NCBI RefSeq assembly: GCF_016239305.1
Contig: NZ_JAEHOQ010000017.1
Location: forward strand, 31,731 to 95,730
Direction: 5' to 3'
Source: Proteus vulgaris
GTDB lineage: Bacteria > Pseudomonadota > Gammaproteobacteria > Enterobacterales > Enterobacteriaceae
DNA length: 64,000 nucleotides
Shown here: in pieces, positions 17,828-26,638 of the stretch
Layout: every line of letters starts with the position of its first letter
Numbering within the stretch: position 1 is the first letter of the stretch
Made by a program: the position numbers and the translations under genes
Notes under the pieces: model-generated
What the model was told of the DNA's origin: nothing
The model's database searches: none
Seen by the model: only the letters and a program-made list of their open reading frames with translations

Positions 17828-18619
17828 CTAATTGACTTGTGTTAACTGTCCCATTACTGCTTTGATTTCGTTTAATGGAACTGCGCCTTGTAACGGAACC
17901 GCTTTTTCTTGATATGAAACGATAGTGCTTGGAGTTCGGTCAAAGTTAAGACCAATGGCTTCTTGTGTATCGAATAAAATTTTCGCGTTGCTGCTATTGC
18001 TGTTTACACAGCTCTGAAACACTGTCTCATCGAGACTATAACTACTTGCTAATTGAGCAATAGGCGTGCTAAATCCGCCACTTCGTTGAGAATCGAAGAT
18101 GAATTTCGCAACTTCAAAAAAACCATAATTACCTTTTTGCTCATACGCGCACTCTGTCAACGTTGATAGATACAGCGAGCGTTGACCATGACCAAGTGTG
18201 TGTTTGAACACAAGAGCTACGTTACCGCCGGATGAATCAACGAAATCGAGTAATTCAGGAAACCCCTGACCGCAATACGGACACTCAAAATCAGAATAGT
18301 GAATCAATAAAAATGGTGCATTTATGTTCCCGTAAACGCGATCATTCGTTGGTGACGGTTGTTCGAGTGTACTTTTATTACTCTCTGAGATTTGTTCAGG
18401 TGTTTTTATTGTTGTTGGTTTATAACCAGTTGCAGCGATATACGTGCTAAAAAAGTTCGCCAAATCATCATCATTGGCTATTTTAGGTATTTCAATACTG
18501 TCAACTGCTATCTGAATTTCATTCATATCAGCATTTAAAAAGTATGTTTTCATAGCCGTAAAAGCAGTTAATGATGCAAGAGCAACAACACTGACGTGTG
18601 TAAAAGTTATTTTTTTCAT
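17828..18619 (-). CDS. DsbA-like thioredoxin-fold protein in the tra operon
   Basis: At 263 residues this has an N-terminal signal or anchor (VSVVALASLTAFTAM) and a DsbA-type domain starting at NAPFLLIHYSDF with active site CPYC. It ends with DRTPSTIV, the cis-Pro loop. It probably oxidises or isomerises transfer proteins in the periplasm. Its position between a small membrane protein and traL, with a four-base overlap upstream, fits a dedicated conjugation role. It differs in length and sequence from the second DsbA-like protein at 25105-25911. Confidence 0.8.
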   Translation of the reverse strand: MKKITFTHVSVVALASLTAFTAMKTYFLNADMNEIQIAVDSIEIPKIANDDDLANFFSTYIAATGYKPTTIKTPEQISESNKSTLEQPSPTNDRVYGNINAPFLLIHYSDFECPYCGQGFPELLDFVDSSGGNVALVFKHTLGHGQRSLYLSTLTECAYEQKGNYGFFEVAKFIFDSQRSGGFSTPIAQLASSYSLDETVFQSCVNSNSSNAKILFDTQEAIGLNFDRTPSTIVSYQEKAVPLQGAVPLNEIKAVMGQLTQVN

Positions 18620-18897
18620 TTCTTCTGACCAAGTTCTATTAAATCGCTACGAGAAATCAATTTCCTTTGTGGCATTTGATTAGTCGCTTCGAGTTCATCT
18701 TTAGTGAGTTCAAATAACTTCAATACAAGTTCGCCTTCATCTTCAAGATAGACAGAGCTCAATGTGACTTTTGAAATATCGCTGTTAAATGTTCTAAGCG
18801 TGTTAGACAAATGAAAATTGACAGCCAACGTAATGATATTGAAAACAAAAACACTCGCTAAAACTGACGTAATTAAATGACTGGATTTATTAAGCAT
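18616..18897 (-). CDS. small membrane-anchored protein before the DsbA-like gene
   Basis: From the ATG at 18897 it has 93 residues with one membrane helix (LITSVLASVFVFNIITLA) and a charged C-terminal domain (ELVLKLFELTKDELEA). I recognise no family. It overlaps the DsbA-like gene by four bases, so it is translationally coupled and probably supports transfer. An upstream start at 18918 lies inside a GC-rich hairpin and is unlikely. Confidence 0.6.
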   Translation of the reverse strand: MLNKSSHLITSVLASVFVFNIITLAVNFHLSNTLRTFNSDISKVTLSSVYLEDEGELVLKLFELTKDELEATNQMPQRKLISRSDLIELGQKK

Positions 18898-18900
18898 AGG

Positions 18901-18946
18901 CCCCCCCGACAGAGGCATAATGTACCAATCTATCGGGGTTTTTTTT
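18901..18946 (+). terminator. GC-rich hairpin with T8 tract on the plus strand
   Basis: CCCCGACAGA and TCTATCGGGG form a 10-bp stem with one G-T type mismatch, followed by eight T on the plus strand. No plus-strand gene precedes it. It lies just upstream of the start of the traL-traU block, so it could end an antisense transcript. Confidence 0.55.
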
Positions 18947-18979
18947 GGCAGAAGGGTATTAAAACAATGATGATTGTTT

Positions 18980-19639
18980 TTAGATTTGCTTAGGGAGATT
19001 ACTGATCATCAAAATAATGGAAGTAGGTATAACAAATAGTGTCATGACTGCATTTATAACTGGTGGTACAGGTAATGGTATCAAAATTGATAATGCAACT
19101 AAGAATACTGTTAACCCTATGAGCTTCATGCTGCGTCTGTTTAGAAATGGTGATACATATGAGAAGTCATATTGTTTCCGCTTCCATCTGCAAACACCGG
19201 CTATGAGTGAAGGAACTAAAATGATACAGAAGAACGGCAACCAGAATGATAGTAGAGCGATACGATATACGATCATATAGTTATGGTAATTTATCATTTT
19301 CGCTAAATTAATGAAAAATGGATAAAAAATCCCACTTATATTGTTAAACGTTTGCTCCAGCGGATCAGCGGACACAGGCAATGGTGCATAATAGTTTGTT
19401 AATGCAGAGTTGATACCGGTTTGAACAAAAAAGTCATTATATAACTCATTGGCAAATGGGAGAATCTGGCTATGAAAACCACTTTTTCCAGTAATCAATT
19501 CGCCCATTTTTAACTCGCTAACCATGTTTGATTTATACCATTCAGCAGGGATAAACAATGACATGATAATGAGTAAAACTGTTACCGTAAGTAACAGTTT
19601 TTTAATTGAGCTACCGTTAGATTGTGTATCGGCTGACAT
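18980..19639 (-). CDS. DUF4400-like membrane protein
   Basis: The 219-residue protein has four or five membrane segments (LLLTVTVLLIIMSLFIPAEW, IALLSFWLPFFCIILVPSLIAG and more) with the IPAEWY start and late SYVSPFLNRR motif typical of DUF4400 proteins. Members lie downstream of traD in SXT/IncC elements, as here. The exact role is unknown; an inner-membrane partner of the coupling protein is a reasonable guess. Confidence 0.65.
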   Translation of the reverse strand: MSADTQSNGSSIKKLLLTVTVLLIIMSLFIPAEWYKSNMVSELKMGELITGKSGFHSQILPFANELYNDFFVQTGINSALTNYYAPLPVSADPLEQTFNNISGIFYPFFINLAKMINYHNYMIVYRIALLSFWLPFFCIILVPSLIAGVCRWKRKQYDFSYVSPFLNRRSMKLIGLTVFLVALSILIPLPVPPVINAVMTLFVIPTSIILMISNLPKQI

Positions 19640-19650
19640 TAATAACCTCT

Positions 19651-20001
19651 TTAGAAACTGGAAATAACGCTATTATCTAACCTTTCAGGGAATTTATACT
19701 TGTGATATTCATCTAAAGGCGAAGTGTTATTTAACTTTGAAAGAAAAACTATGGATTTTGAAATGACTATTGCTAGATTGTCCCAATCTGAAATCTTCAA
19801 ATCAGTTTTTTTTCTTTGATAATATTTCTCAATTTGTTCGTTGACGTAGTCACAGAAAATGGTTTCAAATTCAGTGTCCTTCATAGATAGAAGCATCAAT
19901 ATGATCTGACGGCTACAAATATTCCACTGGAGAAGAAAACGACTAAAATATATGTCGCTTGCATTGGATCTAAACTCATACTCTGGGACAATATTATCCA
20001 T
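19651..20001 (-). CDS. TraD-adjacent conserved small protein
   Basis: A 116-residue helical, soluble protein located exactly at the end of traD and before the DUF4400-like gene. SXT-type ICEs carry a small gene in the same place. No motif was recognised; it has two cysteines in the middle (WNICSRQII, FCDYVNEQI). The short spacing suggests co-transcription with traI-traD and a helper role for the relaxosome or coupling protein. Confidence 0.6.
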   Translation of the reverse strand: MDNIVPEYEFRSNASDIYFSRFLLQWNICSRQIILMLLSMKDTEFETIFCDYVNEQIEKYYQRKKTDLKISDWDNLAIVISKSIVFLSKLNNTSPLDEYHKYKFPERLDNSVISSF

Positions 20002-21915
20002 TTAATGTGCCTTATTAAATTCTTTGATTAGCATCTTTAACTTTAATACTTCTTTTTCGCTGGTTGGTAATTGTACAATTGGAATTTGACCTTTACATAT
20101 ATTCCCCGCTTTTAAAATAGCGCAAAACTCTAGATTTGGGAGGTTTCCTAATAGTTGTGGAGGAAACAACTCACTCTCAACCTCCATCAATCGCTCACCA
20201 ATACTGCCGGTGATTTTTTCTGGATCTTCCCCCGAACTCGTACCATGCCCTCTTTGGATGTACTTGAAATTTGTAGTTGGTATTCTTTCTATTAAATCTT
20301 TTTGACCTTGAATATTGATAGTCCGTAATGCAATGTTATGGTTCGCATTTATGCTAACTTGTTCTTTTTTCGCTTCAGAGCCAAGGGTGGCAACGTAGTC
20401 AGTGGTAGACTGTGAGGCAATGAATAACTTAAACCCTGCCCCTCTCCCTTTATTTTGAAGCCGAATAACCTGATCGTTGATAACTTCAGCAGCTTCATCA
20501 ATAAGAATATTTGTATCGCGTTTCTTTTCACCGCGCGGTTTAGCATAGTTATAAATATCAGCCGCAACAGCAGTGATATCGCTTAGAAATATTGAGCCAA
20601 CAGCGTTTCCTTTATCACCATCAGCAAGAGAATTAAGCCCTAAATACATCATCCCGTTTGTATTGATGATATCTTTCATATTAGTAATGACTCTTTCATC
20701 ATCAATATTCTCACTGGACGGTGACAATACTTCATCTAACCCATCACTAGTTAACATGCTTAATACAGGTAGTGCCGTTAATATCATCTTTTGGAAATGT
20801 TCACGATTATGTTGAAATAGGTCAATTCCACTTTTAATGAATGTATATTCCTTAATTTTTGCAATATCATTCAGATAGATAGTGATTCTTATACCGGCAT
20901 GGTTCTCGATAGTTCCTGTCGTTCTAGTCATTGATTGATGTTCTAGTCTACGATCAAGAAGTGAGTCGTATACATCAGGAAATAGCTCATATCCTAATTT
21001 GTCGATTGCTTTAACAAGTAATTCAGCAAAATTACCCAAATTAGTACCAAGCTGTGCTTTTATATTTACAAGAGTAGGCTTTACGTTTGCGAAATTCATC
21101 AACTGCACAATAGTTGTCAACGTCATTGTCGCAAATGAAATAAATGGATCAGTTGTGTTATCAGCCTTCTGGATAACGGAAATAATACGGCTGGCTACTT
21201 CAGTTGAGTTGGAATAATTTGATATTGGTGAAATCCGGTTGGATTTATCCAAGTGTGCAATGGAAAGATAATAAAAATCATCTTCTCTTTCCATTAGTTT
21301 CATGCACTTGTACATATAATCAGCAAGTTCCTCATCATTTTTAGGGTCAATTAGAATAAGAGGTTGCCGTTTTAAAGCAGCTTGCAGAATAAGTAATTTG
21401 TAAAGAGTCGTTTTACCGGAACCCGTAGTACCAGTTAATGACGTATGTAGCGTCATTAAGTCGTCAGGTACGCTAATCCACTCATTTGAATTCCCTAATT
21501 TATGAATCCAGCCATGCCCCATGCTTTCATGATCATTAGGTAAAAACCTGTCAGCAACACCACTTTTTAAAATTTCATATGCCCGTTGTCCATGCTCATG
21601 CCGCCATGTAAAGCCTTTACCTATCAATGTCGTGTCGCGATTGCTCATCATTTCTTTGACAACATCATAGGCTGAAGTAAACGTAGGAGCCGGTCTGGTT
21701 TTTAGGTTTTTATGCAAGACTGCAATTTTAATTGCATTTGGCAATGATTTCATAGCGAAAATGCTTTGTATCGCAGCAGCAGATAGCGTAGCAGTTAGAG
21801 GCATTGATAGATATGTACCAACACCGACCGTAGCTAATACACCGGTTCCCCAACCACAAACTTCATACATCTCGTAGTTAGTACGAAATGGCATTAAATG
21901 TTTCCAATCACTCAT
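20002..21915 (-). CDS. traD: TraD, type IV coupling protein
   Basis: The 637-residue VirD4-family ATPase has N-terminal membrane segments, Walker A (TGTTGSGKTTLYKL, near residue 165) and Walker B (TNILIDEAAEV, near 470). It delivers the relaxase-DNA complex to the secretion channel. It overlaps the end of traI by four bases, the usual arrangement for MobH relaxase systems. Confidence 0.95.
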   Translation of the reverse strand: MSDWKHLMPFRTNYEMYEVCGWGTGVLATVGVGTYLSMPLTATLSAAAIQSIFAMKSLPNAIKIAVLHKNLKTRPAPTFTSAYDVVKEMMSNRDTTLIGKGFTWRHEHGQRAYEILKSGVADRFLPNDHESMGHGWIHKLGNSNEWISVPDDLMTLHTSLTGTTGSGKTTLYKLLILQAALKRQPLILIDPKNDEELADYMYKCMKLMEREDDFYYLSIAHLDKSNRISPISNYSNSTEVASRIISVIQKADNTTDPFISFATMTLTTIVQLMNFANVKPTLVNIKAQLGTNLGNFAELLVKAIDKLGYELFPDVYDSLLDRRLEHQSMTRTTGTIENHAGIRITIYLNDIAKIKEYTFIKSGIDLFQHNREHFQKMILTALPVLSMLTSDGLDEVLSPSSENIDDERVITNMKDIINTNGMMYLGLNSLADGDKGNAVGSIFLSDITAVAADIYNYAKPRGEKKRDTNILIDEAAEVINDQVIRLQNKGRGAGFKLFIASQSTTDYVATLGSEAKKEQVSINANHNIALRTINIQGQKDLIERIPTTNFKYIQRGHGTSSGEDPEKITGSIGERLMEVESELFPPQLLGNLPNLEFCAILKAGNICKGQIPIVQLPTSEKEVLKLKMLIKEFNKAH

Positions 21916-24416
21916 TGTTTTTCTCGCATAAATTGAAGTCCAAAATGGCTGTTGTAGCTTTCAAACCTAACAGCCATGATTTGTTTGAATGTCGTTTGAG
22001 ACACCCCCAACTTAGCAGATATTTCAATAAGTTCTGTCCGACTCAACTCTATATATTGAATCGTTTTAAATTGGTTTTCTGAAATGTCGTTTTCATTGTG
22101 AATAGAAAATATGACATCTTCAATTAATGAAGTTGCTAAGTCAGGAATGACTGGATTTAACATTTGTTCAATTTCAGAAAATCCAGTGATGATAAATACA
22201 TCAATGAGTAATTCTTTTTTCAAAACAAGATAGAAATTTGATCTTAAAAGCACCAGAGCTTCATCATCTTTAGAACGCGATGCTTGAGGGCTTCTGGCTT
22301 TCCATGCCGAGGGTATTTCGAGTTTATCATCAACCAGTAAGTGATTTTGATTTATGTTATTAATTAACTGCTCTTTTGAAAGCCCTAATAGATATATTTC
22401 AAAAGCCTCTCGGATATGCAGATCGGCTGTAATATAGATATCGCTATGCATCCCCTTTTGAGTTGTAATCTCTACGGAGTCTGTGTCATCAAGTTTCACG
22501 TCTGCAAACAATGATTTCTGCTCAGATAATTGAGTAGCTACTGGTATATCAGTCAGTGATTTCATTGGTAGTGCTACTGACGGTTTACTCATGGCAATAA
22601 TCCGTTCTTTTAACCCTAGGTTGTGTTTATGGGTTATCTCAGGAGCAGGATTGCCTATTGGCAGTGTTGTACTACCACCCTGTATCACGAGATCACATGC
22701 TGCTATAACTTTAACTTCAGGTACTTCAACGGTTTGTTCATTACATACTGGCTCGATAATGGCTAGTTCTTCAAGCGTTTTCATTATGCTAGTTACATTA
22801 TCAGATTCTGGAGGTGTATCATTTATTATTTTATCTACAATATCAATCGGTTGATGCTTATTATCTTTGTTTTCGATAGTAGGTTCAGTCTTTTCGCCTG
22901 TGATTTCTACATTAGTTCCTGTTTTTGGTTCAAAACTAACCCAACTCGTTTCGTTTTTGACATAAACAGATGCATGTGTTGGTTTTATATTCTCGCCAAA
23001 TAGTAATTCGTCTGAAGCTAGTTTCACGCAGTAAAAGAACGTGTCTGGATCTTTTATAAACGACGGTGATTTGAGTAACTTTTTTGGGGCCATCTTCCAA
23101 TAGAGTGAACCTCTTGGCGCTTCAATGATTACATCATGAGCTAATAGTATCTCACCTAAACTATCTGCTGATTGTGGGATAAAAATTCCAAGGTTTTTTA
23201 TCTCGTTGCATAATTCTTCAGCAGCACTAGCCCAAATAATGTAGACCCCATCTGGCGTTGACCAAATTGGACTTGGAGGAACGTTTGGGGTCCAACGACC
23301 TGATGATATAAATTGGCGCATAGTATCAACCAGACGCTGAATTGTAGATACACCAGAACCGGCAGCGCGTATCGCATCACCTGATGTCAATTTGAGGTCA
23401 TTTGCAACAGAGGCTCGGTCTGCGAGTAACAGAATATTAAACAACTGATTGCCATTGATTGCTTTTTTATCTGCCTGTTCCATGTTATCGCTGTTAGAAA
23501 TTGCCTCTATAACTTTGAAATATAGGTTTTTACTATTTTGCTGAAGTAGTTCTATCACTTTCGCAGGAACTATTTTATCAATAAGCGAAGGTGCTATAAT
23601 TCTATGATTGTTATGCCTTTTCTTGTTCCACTGTAAAAAATACCTTTCTATATCGTGTTCAACAGCCCAATGAAACAGATTTTTTCCACTAGGTTTCCAC
23701 TGATATACACCTGTCTGATCCCAAATTTCATAGTCAGACACCGGTTTACCAATGTCGTGCAGTAATGCTGTTACAGCCACTGCAAGACGCCATTTCAAAG
23801 CGTTAGCAGACCGTTCTTCAGGGGTTTCATTGCTATCAAAGTCAGTGGTCTTTGTGTGCTTAACTGCGATGTAACAGACTTCTAAACTGTGTCGTAAAAG
23901 CCCTCCTTGAGCTCTGTGGTGATGTGCTTCAGAGGCTGGTAGTAAGTGTATGAAATCAGCAGTATTACATAGTAGCGGCATGACCAATTCATCAAATAGC
24001 TCACCGATTTGCATTTCTCTTTTGATTTTTGTGATCATTTCCGCTTGGGTTTTAATCAGCAATTGTTTTCCGCTGATTCTTGCAGGATATCCTTCAATTT
24101 TTGGCGGGTATCCAATCGGCATTTTGAATGTTTCTATTTGAGATTTTATATCATCCGGAATTTCAATCTCACCTTTTTGAAGTATGGAATGCTGTGAGTC
24201 CTGTATATCTGACAATGCTGACACATCTACCGAGAAGGGATCTCTCCCTGATTTCAGTATGGATTTTAACCAATTCATAAACATTCGGTGAACCTGCTTC
24301 TCTAAATTTTTAAGATTTTTTGATGCAACAATGTTACCTGTTTTTAAATTTGCAATTTCATAATTAGAACCGTTTTGCATTGTTATATCGGGAAAAACTG
24401 CACCTAAATAGTTCAT
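21912..24416 (-). CDS. traI: TraI, MobH-family relaxase
   Basis: The 834-residue protein shows the TraI_2/MobH domain (PF07514): LPASEAHHHRAQGGLL, then HSLEV and the HD motif ALLHDIGKP, which bind metal for nicking. The C-terminal half has a linker and a DNA-binding-like region. MobH relaxases belong to SXT/R391, IncC, IncHI and IncT elements. I chose the ATG at 24416; an in-frame GTG at 24425 would add three residues. The divergent lipoprotein gene starts only about 30 bases away. Confidence 0.92.
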   Translation of the reverse strand: MNYLGAVFPDITMQNGSNYEIANLKTGNIVASKNLKNLEKQVHRMFMNWLKSILKSGRDPFSVDVSALSDIQDSQHSILQKGEIEIPDDIKSQIETFKMPIGYPPKIEGYPARISGKQLLIKTQAEMITKIKREMQIGELFDELVMPLLCNTADFIHLLPASEAHHHRAQGGLLRHSLEVCYIAVKHTKTTDFDSNETPEERSANALKWRLAVAVTALLHDIGKPVSDYEIWDQTGVYQWKPSGKNLFHWAVEHDIERYFLQWNKKRHNNHRIIAPSLIDKIVPAKVIELLQQNSKNLYFKVIEAISNSDNMEQADKKAINGNQLFNILLLADRASVANDLKLTSGDAIRAAGSGVSTIQRLVDTMRQFISSGRWTPNVPPSPIWSTPDGVYIIWASAAEELCNEIKNLGIFIPQSADSLGEILLAHDVIIEAPRGSLYWKMAPKKLLKSPSFIKDPDTFFYCVKLASDELLFGENIKPTHASVYVKNETSWVSFEPKTGTNVEITGEKTEPTIENKDNKHQPIDIVDKIINDTPPESDNVTSIMKTLEELAIIEPVCNEQTVEVPEVKVIAACDLVIQGGSTTLPIGNPAPEITHKHNLGLKERIIAMSKPSVALPMKSLTDIPVATQLSEQKSLFADVKLDDTDSVEITTQKGMHSDIYITADLHIREAFEIYLLGLSKEQLINNINQNHLLVDDKLEIPSAWKARSPQASRSKDDEALVLLRSNFYLVLKKELLIDVFIITGFSEIEQMLNPVIPDLATSLIEDVIFSIHNENDISENQFKTIQYIELSRTELIEISAKLGVSQTTFKQIMAVRFESYNSHFGLQFMREKQ

Positions 24417-24446
24417 ACTCACCACGATTTTCAGTGAGGAACTTAG

Positions 24447-25088
24447 ATGAAAAAGTCATTTATATTTTGTTGTTTACTAGCAACATCCTTATCAGGTTGC
24501 AGTAGCGCAGATAAGCCCATATTTGGGTGCGGAAATTATGTAAAAACATCCACAATTAGCATTGAATCTGGTTATGGCGGTACAGCGAATAACGTAATTG
24601 ATAAGCAAATTGCTCGAAAAGCAATAACGGCTACTTATCCTGCTGACTATACCTATCGCGAAAATTGGAAAGATACGAATAGAGGTGGCGCATCATTGCG
24701 ACAGCAAGGTTACAGGCACGTAATTGCATCACCATATGAGATCTACGACCAAGGTAAAAAACATATTCCTGTGGACCGTAGCTTTCATACAGACCTGTTA
24801 ATAAGTAGTTTAGCTCGCAGTAGTTCATCGAACGTTTATGTCAAACCTGAATTACCATCGTTCTGTGGTGAAAATTCACGAAATTATTTTCTGAAGGAAA
24901 CGCCTGAGAATAAAAAATCTCGTAATGAGTATATTCGTATCAAAGAAAAATACTGTTCTGATCCAGAGCATAAATTAACTAATGAAGAATTAGTTATTTT
25001 ACAAAATGGAGAGCCAGACTCTCTCAAAAACTATCGAATGAAAATCTATATTGATAACCAAAACGAACCATCACCTGCAATAAAGTAG
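24447..25088 (+). CDS. putative lipoprotein upstream of the second DsbA-like gene
   Basis: The 213-residue product has a lipoprotein signal (FCCLLATSLSGC) and a hydrophilic mature part with about four cysteines. I recognise no family. The start at 24447 is preceded by GAGGAACTTAG. It is followed after 16 bases by a DsbA-like gene and then the pilin gene, so it may be an envelope component of pilus assembly. Cysteines in the mature domain would be candidate substrates of the neighbouring oxidoreductase. Confidence 0.65.
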   Translation: MKKSFIFCCLLATSLSGCSSADKPIFGCGNYVKTSTISIESGYGGTANNVIDKQIARKAITATYPADYTYRENWKDTNRGGASLRQQGYRHVIASPYEIYDQGKKHIPVDRSFHTDLLISSLARSSSSNVYVKPELPSFCGENSRNYFLKETPENKKSRNEYIRIKEKYCSDPEHKLTNEELVILQNGEPDSLKNYRMKIYIDNQNEPSPAIK

Positions 25089-25104
25089 AAAGGTATTTTT
25101 CATT

Positions 25105-25911
25105 ATGAATAAATTATCAACGTATCAAAAATCAGTGATTGCACTTTTAACTACAATGGTTGGAGTAGGAATAACCAGTACCTATTTAACCACAAGTGAG
25201 CTAAAGCAAACTAATTCACTTTTGGCTTCGTCAATTACTATTCAAAATGATATAAAAACAGAAAGTGCGGGTGTAAACCAGTCTTTAAGCAAAATCTTGT
25301 CTCTGTCCGAAAATACCGAGCCGGTCCAACAGCCTGAAGCTCAACCTGAAGAACCAGATCTCAATCTTTCCCAAGTTCATCTTGATTCCAGCACACTAAC
25401 TTATGGCAATGAAAATGCGAGGTTTTCACTTGTAACGTACATGGATTTCCAATGTCCATATTGCCAACGTTTCGCATCTACCCCTAAAACATTAGTTGAT
25501 AAGGCGAATGGTGGTTTAGTCAATTGGAAATGGAAAAACAGCCCTCTACCATTCCACGAACCAAATGCTACTGATTATGCCGTGAAAATGCTCTGCGCTG
25601 GCGCTCAAAACACTGACAATCACTGGAAGATCATTTCAATGTGGGGGAATCATGAATTTGATTTTGCTACCGTAGATATGATCGGAATGTTTGAGTTAGA
25701 CCCTGTTGCGTATAACACATGTCTTAAAACTGACTCTGTAAAGTTAACTTTAGATAAAGACAAGGCAGAAAGCCGTTCTCTTGGTGTTTCAGGCACTCCT
25801 ACAACGGTAATAGTTGATAATAAAACTGGAGAAAAACGTGTGATAGAAGGTGCTGTACCAATGGATATGTTTGTAAACACCATCGAAGCTATGATGAAAA
25901 AATCACAATAA
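25105..25911 (+). CDS. DsbA/DsbG-like thiol-disulfide protein next to the pilin gene
   Basis: The 268-residue protein has an N-terminal membrane anchor (VIALLTTMVGVGITS), a coiled linker with Pro/Glu-rich spacer (PVQQPEAQPEEPDLN) and a thioredoxin-like domain with CPYC (YMDFQCPYCQRF) and a cis-Pro loop (SGTPTTVIV). It acts in the periplasm. It is the second DsbA-like protein of this transfer region and the third Dsb-type protein with DsbC. It lies between the lipoprotein and traA. Confidence 0.82.
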   Translation: MNKLSTYQKSVIALLTTMVGVGITSTYLTTSELKQTNSLLASSITIQNDIKTESAGVNQSLSKILSLSENTEPVQQPEAQPEEPDLNLSQVHLDSSTLTYGNENARFSLVTYMDFQCPYCQRFASTPKTLVDKANGGLVNWKWKNSPLPFHEPNATDYAVKMLCAGAQNTDNHWKIISMWGNHEFDFATVDMIGMFELDPVAYNTCLKTDSVKLTLDKDKAESRSLGVSGTPTTVIVDNKTGEKRVIEGAVPMDMFVNTIEAMMKKSQ

Positions 25912-26024
25912 AACCAATTCGTTTTAGTAACCTTATAAAAGATAAATATTAATTAGTAAATGTAAAATCCACGTTGATAGTAGTTTGCTGTCATTTTAAT
26001 ACTGTAAATATAAAAGGGTTAGAT

Positions 26025-26384
26025 ATGCAATTAGTAAAAACATGTGCCGTGCCGAAAATTGATACCAAAAAAGTGCTTTTCGTGGTTTTAGCAGTGTTAT
26101 GTGTAGCGGCACTGGCAGTTATGTTTGCCTATGGCAAAGGAACCGAACAGTCCGGTTTCAAAGAAGTATGGATGCAAATCACTGCATATATGCAGGGGTC
26201 ATTAGGTCGTGTGTTAGTGGGGCTGATTGTAGTTGTTGGTATTGCTGCGGCGGTTGTTCGTCAGTCGTTAATGACCTTTGCAGTGGCGGTTGGTGCTGCA
26301 ATTGGTTTGTACTATGCTCCGGACATCATCAACGGTATCATGACTTCATCTGTTGCAGTAACAACGGCATTACCGATATTGTAG
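26025..26384 (+). CDS. traA: TraA-like pilin
   Basis: The 119-residue product has the TraA layout: a basic start, a first hydrophobic segment (VLFVVLAVLCVAALAVMFAY), a short amphipathic part (KEVWMQITAYMQGSLG) and a second long hydrophobic region ending near YYAPDIINGIM. I chose the ATG at 26025, after AAAAGGGTTAG, over an upstream start at 25974. It would be processed at the first segment and assembled as conjugative pilus. Placement away from traL-traE and on the opposite strand is unusual. Confidence 0.78.
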   Translation: MQLVKTCAVPKIDTKKVLFVVLAVLCVAALAVMFAYGKGTEQSGFKEVWMQITAYMQGSLGRVLVGLIVVVGIAAAVVRQSLMTFAVAVGAAIGLYYAPDIINGIMTSSVAVTTALPIL

Positions 26385-26404
26385 TAGAAAGCAGCAACTC
26401 AAAG

Positions 26405-26433
26405 AAAAGCCGTATGAGAATACGGCTTTTTTT
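26405..26433 (+). terminator. intrinsic terminator of the pilin gene
   Basis: AAAAGCCGTAT and ATACGGCTTTTT form a long stem with a four-base loop, and seven T follow. It starts 20 bases after the traA stop codon. Confidence 0.8.
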
Positions 26434-26595
26434 ATCTGAGTAATATTAATGGATATTAAAATCACCATCCGGATACTCTCTTGTGTATCCATAACCCCAC
26501 TTGGATATCAGCATAGGATCTGCGGGGCACAAAAACAATAGACAGTAATCTTTGGGGAAGGATTACATTCCCTTTCGCTAAAAACCATTACGCAA

Positions 26596-26620
26596 TTATG
26601 TTATATTCACTGTAACATAA
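26596..26620. promoter_or_regulatory. inverted repeat before the helicase gene
   Basis: TTATGTTA and TAACATAA form a perfect 8-bp inverted repeat with a 9-bp spacer, 18 bases upstream of the helicase start. It overlaps the likely promoter and looks like a repressor operator. Confidence 0.5.
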
Positions 26621-26638
26621 TGATATAAAGGCATTTTC

